A program made the position numbers and the translations under genes. Of a DNA stretch of 23,600 bases, positions 18,333 to 23,600 are shown piece by piece. The DNA is taken from the NCBI GenBank assembly GCA_910592205.1, contig CAJVPJ010000491.1, positions 1-23,600 of the forward strand, written 5' to 3'. Below the pieces are notes generated by a model that was not told where the DNA came from, did no database searches, and saw only the letters and a list, made by a program, of their open reading frames with translations. Numbering within the stretch: position 1 is the first letter of the stretch; every line of letters begins with the position of its first letter. The stretch is from Paraglomus occultum (taxonomy: Eukaryota; Glomeromycota; Glomeromycetes; Paraglomerales; Paraglomeraceae).

Positions 18333-19747
18333 TTGTTCCCGAATATGTATAGGATGGTGACCATGAGGTAATATATTGGGCATCGGTAGTGAAGGATGTC
18401 CATGAGCAACGGATGGTTCGCCGTAACGAACAGATGGAGATATCGATGGATGCTGTTGATACGGGATTACTTGAGAATCTACAGCTAACTTTTGATCTTC
18501 ACTCATTGGCTATGATTAATAATTTTGTGAATATATTGTTAGCAGGTTTGATGTAAATTCGGGTTTAATTCCCTAGAAAATGAACGCGCTTGATGTGACA
18601 ATATAATAGAATACGTACGCCACTGAATTGATGATGGGGTACTCCATATCCGTAAGGATAATGAGATGGGTGATCAGGCTGTTGTATTAATTAGATAGCG
18701 CGTGAGCTGTGTTATGTTAACAATAATAATAAACGTGTTGATTTCCAACCTTTTCATTCTTGATGGGTTTGTCATCTCGTGGTATAATGTCTACTAAAAA
18801 ATCAAACATATCTACTTTCTTAATTCCATTTCCTATGTCTGATCTTTGCAGTGTTCTCCTCTTAGATTCTTCAGCATTTAACCTGATAATATTAAATAAT
18901 AGTAGTTTTTGGTTTTTTTAATCACGATTGCCGATCATTCACCTTTTCTTCTTTATAACGCAAACGTGCATAAGTATCAAAATAAACCTTTACCACGCGC
19001 GAATAGTCAATTCAATAATGAAAATATAGCATGCTTTAGCAAATATCACTGGTGCCTAAAGAAACAGATTTATATTAATTGATTGATATTATTGGTGTTT
19101 CATATTATATAGAGATGTGCACTCACCTCGGAGCTGATCATCTGTAAGACAATGGAAAAAAAGTAAATATGTGTGTTTGGTCAGGATTGCCACGCTTGTT
19201 ACACTAACTATATTTATTCGTAGTAATTATGCTGTAGGCGGAACGGTAAACAGCGGTCGCCCGCTCCGCCCATCGCCCGATCACGCACAAAAAAGCACAT
19301 TGTTGTATTGATATGGCATACTCATATTTGATCATACTGTCAGGGACTCACCTTTACATCTTCATCAACTTTCATAACTTTTTTAATCCTAGCCAAGGGT
19401 AACGGATGATTCTTGAAATCATGGTCCAAGTTGGCAATATCTGTCAACTGTTTATGCCAGAATTTGTCCAAAACCACGTTGTGGTTCTGATTGCTGCTCC
19501 CGCTGTGAAATGAAAATGGAGAAATTGATGCAGATGGCGTTGGATTGAGAGCCAAATGAGGTGGATGATCTACCATAATAGACTGTTGATGAATGTGCGG
19601 TTGCATTTGTTGTAATTGCATAGAATTTGCTGATTGTTGTGGTGGCTGCGGAGGAAGACGGTGTTGAGGGTGAATGTGAGGAGGTTGGTGAACATGGCGA
19701 GGTGGGTAATCTGGTTGATAGTGCGGAAGATCTGATTGCTGGTCCAT
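18036..19747 (-). CDS. hap5: CCAAT-binding factor subunit HAP5/NF-YC, six exons, 379 residues
   Basis: In transcript order the exons are 19747-19352, 19141-19127, 19055-18994, 18882-18750, 18678-18619 and 18509-18036. All are GT-AG and the sum is 380 codons including TAA. HAP5/NF-YC pairs with HAP3/NF-YB through a histone fold and, with HAP2/NF-YA, binds CCAAT boxes in the nucleus. The histone fold begins LPLARIKKVMKVDEDVK (residues 116-132), then MISSE (133-137, a 15-base microexon), APVIFAKACYIFIIELTIR, AWLNAEESKRRTLQRSDI, and KKVDMFDFLVDIIPRDD. These match the family signature closely. The N-terminus is rich in Pro, His and Gln (HQPPHIHPQHRLPPQPPQQS). The C-terminus is Tyr/His/Gln-rich with 27 consecutive Gln at about residues 281-307, a plausible activation region as in animal NF-YC. 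Donors are GTGAGT for the first two introns, then GTAAAG, GTTGGA and GTACGT. GTTGGA is weak, so the exon 4/5 junction is the least certain. Confidence 0.92.
18255..18335 (-). repeat. Polyglutamine tract, 27 codons of mixed CAG/CAA
   Basis: Eighty-one bases of CTG/TTG on the plus strand read as CAG/CAA on the coding strand. The mixture of both codons breaks up the pure repeat, which tends to stabilise length while keeping the Gln run. The run is bounded by Arg-Glu on one side and Val-Ala-Ser on the other. Confidence 0.9.
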
Positions 19748-20885
19748 TTTCTAATGAAGGAGGCCAAATACTTGGACTACAGGGAAAAGCAACAGAAAAA
19801 GTTTAATAGATAGAAATAAAACAAGTATAATACAATACCTCGATACAGTACTTCTTTTATTTTATTTTTTTTTCACCTGCGAGGGTCTGCGGGTATGGGT
19901 TTATTTATATTCTTTTCCCTCCAGCCAATATTTCGACAGTCTAATATACTACTTGTTCGTCGAGAATGTCTGAAAATAAAAAGTTTGAGCACGAATACAA
20001 TATAGTTTGCATATATTCAGCTGCGGTATGGTTTTATATATATTAGGAAAGAATACGCTCGATGTGTATGGGTGAAAGTTGGCCAGTCTGGGAGGTCGGG
20101 GACAGAAAGAGAGTACGCTTTTGTCAAAATAAAAATATGTAGGAAATCTGATGATCAAAAAATTTAGGAAATAAGAAAATTGGCTATGACACAATTGGAC
20201 CCCGGCGCTATAGTTGTATGCGTTTGATATTTTATTAAACACATTTGACAGAACCAGAGTTGATTGGTATCGCAATAAGAAACACATCTGGCTTAATTAA
20301 ATTTAGCTAGAATACAATTATTAGTGCGTAACTAGTGTGTTCTTAGTCTGTCACTAGTAATATAGCATACCACCCCCTGTTTATTTACGGTAACGCGTCT
20401 ATCTGTCAACATAAAAAGGTGTTATATACAACGATATTATATAATGTGTTACTCGTACATGAAATGACGGTTTGCGCACCAATAATCGTTGGTCAGTAAC
20501 AAGTATGAGAGAGAAGAGAATGGGATATCAATATATATTAATACATACATATATAGCGTTGCACATCATCATGTGGCCTTCGGCAATTAACACTACTGTA
20601 ATAGTATGACCATTTTATTTGATAGCTGTGATGTAACATATATTATATATAGTATTGATGAATGTTAGTAATTGTCACGGCTGATTCGGAAATCGAATTC
20701 GAAACCTGAACATATACGTTGTTTATTTCAAATTTTCCGGAAAGATTTTCATAATAATATTATATAGTAATCATCATCATCATCATCATCATCATATAAT
20801 CGGCGATTTCCATGTTATAAATTAAATAATATATTAGTGATATTAATATGATGTTCGTCAAGATGTTAAAACATTTGATTCTCAC
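19748..20885. other. Upstream region of HAP5 and intergenic DNA
   Basis: The presumed promoter and leader of HAP5 (minus strand) lie at its left. A CCAAT pentamer occurs at 19924-19928 on the plus strand, in the position for possible autoregulation. A TCA microsatellite of just over eight units lies at 20771-20795. A 112-codon minus-strand frame (19949-20287) lacks family features and is not called. Confidence 0.4.
20771..20795. repeat. TCA microsatellite
   Basis: Twenty-five bases of uninterrupted TCA repeat in AT-rich DNA. Confidence 0.9.
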
Positions 20886-20941
20886 CCTGCAAAAAAAATC
20901 ACGCTCTGCACTACGTCGATCTGGCGTTTCTTATTCGACAT
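20886..20941 (-). other. Possible first exon of an unidentified minus-strand gene
   Basis: On the minus strand an ATG at 20941 opens MSNKKRQIDVVQSVIFFA and runs straight into a GTGAG donor at 20885. The basic start and clean donor look exon-like, but no downstream exon could be joined between here and HAP5. Chance is a fair alternative. Confidence 0.2.
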
Positions 20942-21376
20942 TGTCGTCCAATAGGAAAAATTTTTTGTCGCTTACATCTTTCCCAGATATAACGTGAGTT
21001 TTCTGTTTTCTGTTCAATAGGAGTAAATGAAGATAAATAACACAAAAAAAATCATTGTTCATAATCCGAACTGAACGTTCGCCTTGTTGCGATCGTTAAT
21101 TTTAGCACGCATGAGCGGAACGGTAAATGGTATCACTGTCACCAATCACGGCCGCAATAAGGTTTCACCGACCGCATGTTAGTGGGTTTTTTTGGTTAAT
21201 GTAAATGTAGATTAGTTTATCGCCGAAATGTTCAAAGACAATACAAATACTATATCATGCTATTAGTCATACCATTAGTCATCTGCTTGATACATGATGC
21301 TATTGTCATGAATTTCATGCGGAGCAGCTAAATTGGTTAACGCCCACTTTTGCCCACGATCTTGGCACACCACAAA
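20942..21376. other. Intergenic, no supported gene
   Basis: No supported reading frame or repeat was recognised. Confidence 0.4.
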
Positions 21377-22233
21377 ATGCCGCGCGAACTCGATAAGGAC
21401 ATGAATAAACACAATGCTATGTGAAGAAGGGTTACTTGATTAGAATAATAATAGTCTAAAAAATTATATTGAAATAGCGGATCTAATCGAAGCAAATATT
21501 CGGATCGTCCTGCTCCCTTCCGAAGTTCTTGCTGATGATCGAGTAATATCCCATCATTGATTCATGTGTGATTTATTTGTTCATGAATGTAACTGCTATT
21601 CTGCATAATGATAAGCGGTTACATCAGCAATTAAAATATCACAGTTCTTGCATTCAAAATATTACGCGTATTCATCATATAAGCGTCAGTAGACAAATAA
21701 ATTATACTTTATTTCCCCCCTTGTACCAAGGTATTGGCGTTAAAACACATAGATCATTTGTCAGTGAAGTATTGGATACATTACGAACACATTCGATGAT
21801 TGGGGTCAGATTTGAGGGAGCAGAGTGGTTGGATCAACGGACCAACTAGGACAACAAGAGGATGTATAAAATATATAGAAGAGATATGTATATATATTTT
21901 GGACTTGTTATTACTATGTGGCTAACGCATATCGCACAACGCACTTCTATTTCTGTCACAATACCATTCCCTACTCATCAATCTGCAAACAATACTTACA
22001 GTCGGGTATCCTCTTGCAAAGCAATCGGCGGATTTGTCCGAATAGTTTATGTACCCACTCCCTCAACCTTGTTTTGCAAACACGTATACTCATTAAATCG
22101 TCACTGTCTGGATTTATTTTCGTATTGTGGACGTACTCACTATGCATTACACATATCTGTATGTAATCGGGGTTGGAACTCAGGGGATGGACTCTTGTTG
22201 CATCGAACAGGGGAAAAACAAAAGTTAGATTGA
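21377..22233 (+). other. Coding-like fragments, possible broken gene
   Basis: Three plus-strand pieces look protein-like but lie in different frames. The first is MPRELDKDMNKHNAM from an ATG at 21377. The second is YIEIADLIEANIRIVLLPSE then VLADDRVISHH, ending at a TGA at 21558-21560. The third is GIGVKTHRSFVSEVLDTLRT then HSMIGVRFEGAEWLDQRTN, ending at 21849. Over 21971-22233 both strands are open; the minus strand reads YVHNTKINPDSDDLMSIRVC and KTRLREWVHKLFGQIRRLL, which looks at least as protein-like as the plus strand. No splice chain linking the pieces was found and no family is recognised. The likeliest reading is one or more decayed genes. Confidence 0.3.
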
Positions 22234-22503
22234 CCATTAAGCAGCAAGAATAGCATCTATTTTGCAGACATTGATCACCTATTGGAAGCAAACTCGGCAA
22301 AAACTGTTCTTGTAATCAAGCCATCATCGAACAACCCTGCAGAACATTCTGAAAACAAATAAAATACGCCAATCGTAGGGACGGCGTCCATTAAGGAAAG
22401 CAATGCCTATATGGGCTCCGCAATTAACCGTAAACAAAAGCTCGCAAAGTACCAATTGAATGAATTGAATGATCTGCCCCAGCACTACATTCACGTGTCG
22501 TAA
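22234..22503 (+). pseudogene. Coding relic with one in-frame TAA, running across the left inverted-repeat arm
   Basis: After a stop at 22231-22233 one frame continues: SIYFADIDHLLEANSAKTVL, VIKPSSNNPAEHSENK, a TAA at 22360-22362, then NTPIVGTASIKESNAYMGSA and INRKQKLAKYQLNELNDLPQ, HYIHVS, with a stop at 22501. The composition is protein-like on both sides of the TAA. The frame crosses the inner end of the repeat arm (22395) without interruption, which suggests that this copy is the original and the right arm a copy of it. No family is recognised. Confidence 0.35.
22338..22395 (+). repeat. Left arm of a perfect 58-base inverted repeat
   Basis: The reverse complement of this segment is identical, base for base, to 23543-23600. 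It starts TGCAGAACATTCTG and ends GGCGTCCATTAAG. The sequences diverge at once on the inner side. On the outer side the right copy is cut by the window edge, so the full arm length is unknown. Confidence 0.97.
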
Positions 22504-23542
22504 TAAAGTTCCGCACAAATCATCAACGGATCGCTTCATCCGCGTTCAAAGAAGATATTGCATATCTATTGTTGTCATACACAAGGCGGCAGGCGACAAG
22601 TTTTTACCTGAGTCAAGAAAGAAAACAGGAAATATCTACAATCAATGTGCCGAAAATGTAATTACGAATCAAAGAGTACGTGATATCGTTATTATAGATA
22701 TTAGTACGTGAAGATGAATAATGAAAAAGAATTGGCTTCCCAATTTTCCGTAGTCGATTCCACAGAAATATTATAAAAAGATATAATCGGTCAGTCAGAT
22801 TACAAAATGCATCTCACACACTAGCACCGAGTTTCACTGCGAGTAGTTCAGCAAGTTAAGCACCACACATACACCCTCCCTTATTCCTGGATATGCCAAG
22901 GTCAACTCGGGGCGCAACTGCTGTACTAGCTGTTCCCCTGATGGAGTTGTGACTGTAAGACAGGTGAGTGAGTGAGTGTGAGTGAGAGTGAGTGAGTAAG
23001 AGAGTGAGAGAGGAGTGCTCGCAACTTGCTCATCCCCAGTAGTCAGTAGATAAATTTTATGGACGAGAGTAAGAGACGGCGTTGTGAATGTTTGAGATTG
23101 TATACGGAGAACGGAATATCCCCCAGTTGGTCAATAACTGGTGTTAATCAGTACGTTATTCACTTAACAAGAGAAAGACGTTCTAGCACCACCCGCAACA
23201 AACTAATTTGTTGCCATTCATATCACGTGGACCAATCAAAAGCCAATAACAGGTAGTATTAATAATTACCTTTCTGAGAAATTGATTCTACTTTTTAAGC
23301 TTTAATCGCGCGAAAGCAAAACTCACTCTGGGGTTTTTAAGCAGTTCGTTTTGTCTTAGTTATCTCTTTTGCGTTATACATGTTTCATTCTTCAATTGTT
23401 TCTTTCTGATACTTTCTCAGCCGTTGCCAAGTCGGTTTGCTCCATCCAACTGAAGCTATTCACTACTTATACGATCATCTCACGTGATTGAGAACTTTGC
23501 TTACAAGAAAAAGTGTATGGCCGTTTGGCGGGTAATACTTGA
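22504..23542. other. Spacer of the inverted repeat, no confident gene
   Basis: Contains a plus-strand run, RRYCISIVVIHKAAGDKF, ending at 22711, and a short start, MPRSTRGATAVLAVPLMEL, near 22892 that stops before a GTGAG donor-like GTGA repeat. Neither can be extended into a gene. Confidence 0.4.
22963..23013. repeat. GTGA/GAGA-rich simple repeat
   Basis: About 50 bases of GTGAGTGAGTGAGTGTGAGT type, with imperfect GAGA and TAAG interruptions. Confidence 0.8.
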
Positions 23543-23600
23543 CTTAATGGACGCCGTCCCTACGATTGGCGTATTTTATTTGTTTTCAGAATGTTCTGCA
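23543..23600 (-). repeat. Right arm of the 58-base inverted repeat, cut by window end
   Basis: Exact reverse complement of 22338-22395. On the minus strand it repeats the coding relic piece PAEHSENK-stop-NTPIVGTASIK and then departs from the left copy. Confidence 0.97.

Noticed and set aside
18155-18409. Minus-strand frame with Asn/Ser runs
   Set aside because: Frame-shifted shadow of the HAP5 polyglutamine exon.
19237-19276. GC-rich hairpin-like sequence (GGCGGA ... TCCGCC) in HAP5 intron 1
   Set aside because: A six-pair stem in an intron is weak, with no sign of a known RNA family.
19949-20287. 112-codon minus-strand frame upstream of HAP5
   Set aside because: Aromatic-rich, AT-driven composition, no motif, no splice signals; probably chance.
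19238-21127. 13-base sequence GCGGAACGGTAAA at 19238-19250 and again at 21115-21127
   Set aside because: A few 13-base matches are expected by chance in a window of this size, and the flanks do not match.
22324-22539. 71-codon minus-strand frame over the left inverted-repeat arm
   Set aside because: The plus-strand frame across the same bases has a more protein-like composition and crosses the arm border smoothly.

Overview
The window looks like nuclear DNA of a fungus. The protein-coding genes are cut by short introns (52-150 bases, GT-AG, often GTGAGT or GTATGT donors), intergenic DNA is AT-rich, and there is a HAP5/NF-YC gene. There are many decayed DNA-transposon pieces. An intron-containing, bacterial-style L-lactate dehydrogenase and a Tc1-type relic would suit an early-diverging fungus, for example Mucoromycota including the arbuscular mycorrhizal group. 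This placement is inference; no rRNA or marker set is present to confirm it.

Layout, left to right. 1-524: 3' end of an acyl-protein-thioesterase-like serine hydrolase. 725-1180: minus-strand coding relic. 2465-3691: complete four-exon alpha/beta hydrolase. 3961-4591: candidate small coiled-coil gene. 5145-5468: ambiguous coding-like stretch. 5604-6603: two-exon gene with a Q/H-rich N-terminus and an unidentified folded C-terminal domain. 7805-8588: 5'-truncated, frameshifted Tc1-type transposon. 8918-9045: diverged direct repeat inside an inverted repeat. 9396-10007: a transposon end abutting a broken zinc-ribbon/coiled-coil gene. 10586-11717: four-exon L-lactate dehydrogenase. 12938-13557: two more transposon-type ends. 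14458-14515: pol III-type A/B boxes around a hairpin. 14586-14978 and 15556-16245: an orphan reading frame and a broken gene. 16601-17288: a divergent pair of small predicted membrane proteins sharing a 91-base promoter. 18036-19747 (minus): six-exon HAP5/NF-YC with a 15-base microexon and a 27-residue polyglutamine tract. 20886-22503: coding fragments without a confident gene. 22338-23600: a perfect 58-base inverted repeat with a 1147-base spacer, cut by the window edge.

The genes do not form an operon-like pathway. They are separate housekeeping, metabolic and regulatory genes in a transposon-worn landscape. The only possible functional link is weak: a CCAAT pentamer, the sequence bound by complexes containing HAP5, lies just upstream of the lactate dehydrogenase TATA box. 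No clearly new system was found. The best leads are the right-edge inverted repeat, the HAP5 microexon, the divergent membrane-protein pair and the unidentified protein at 5604-6603. All splice models were read by eye and have no transcript support.
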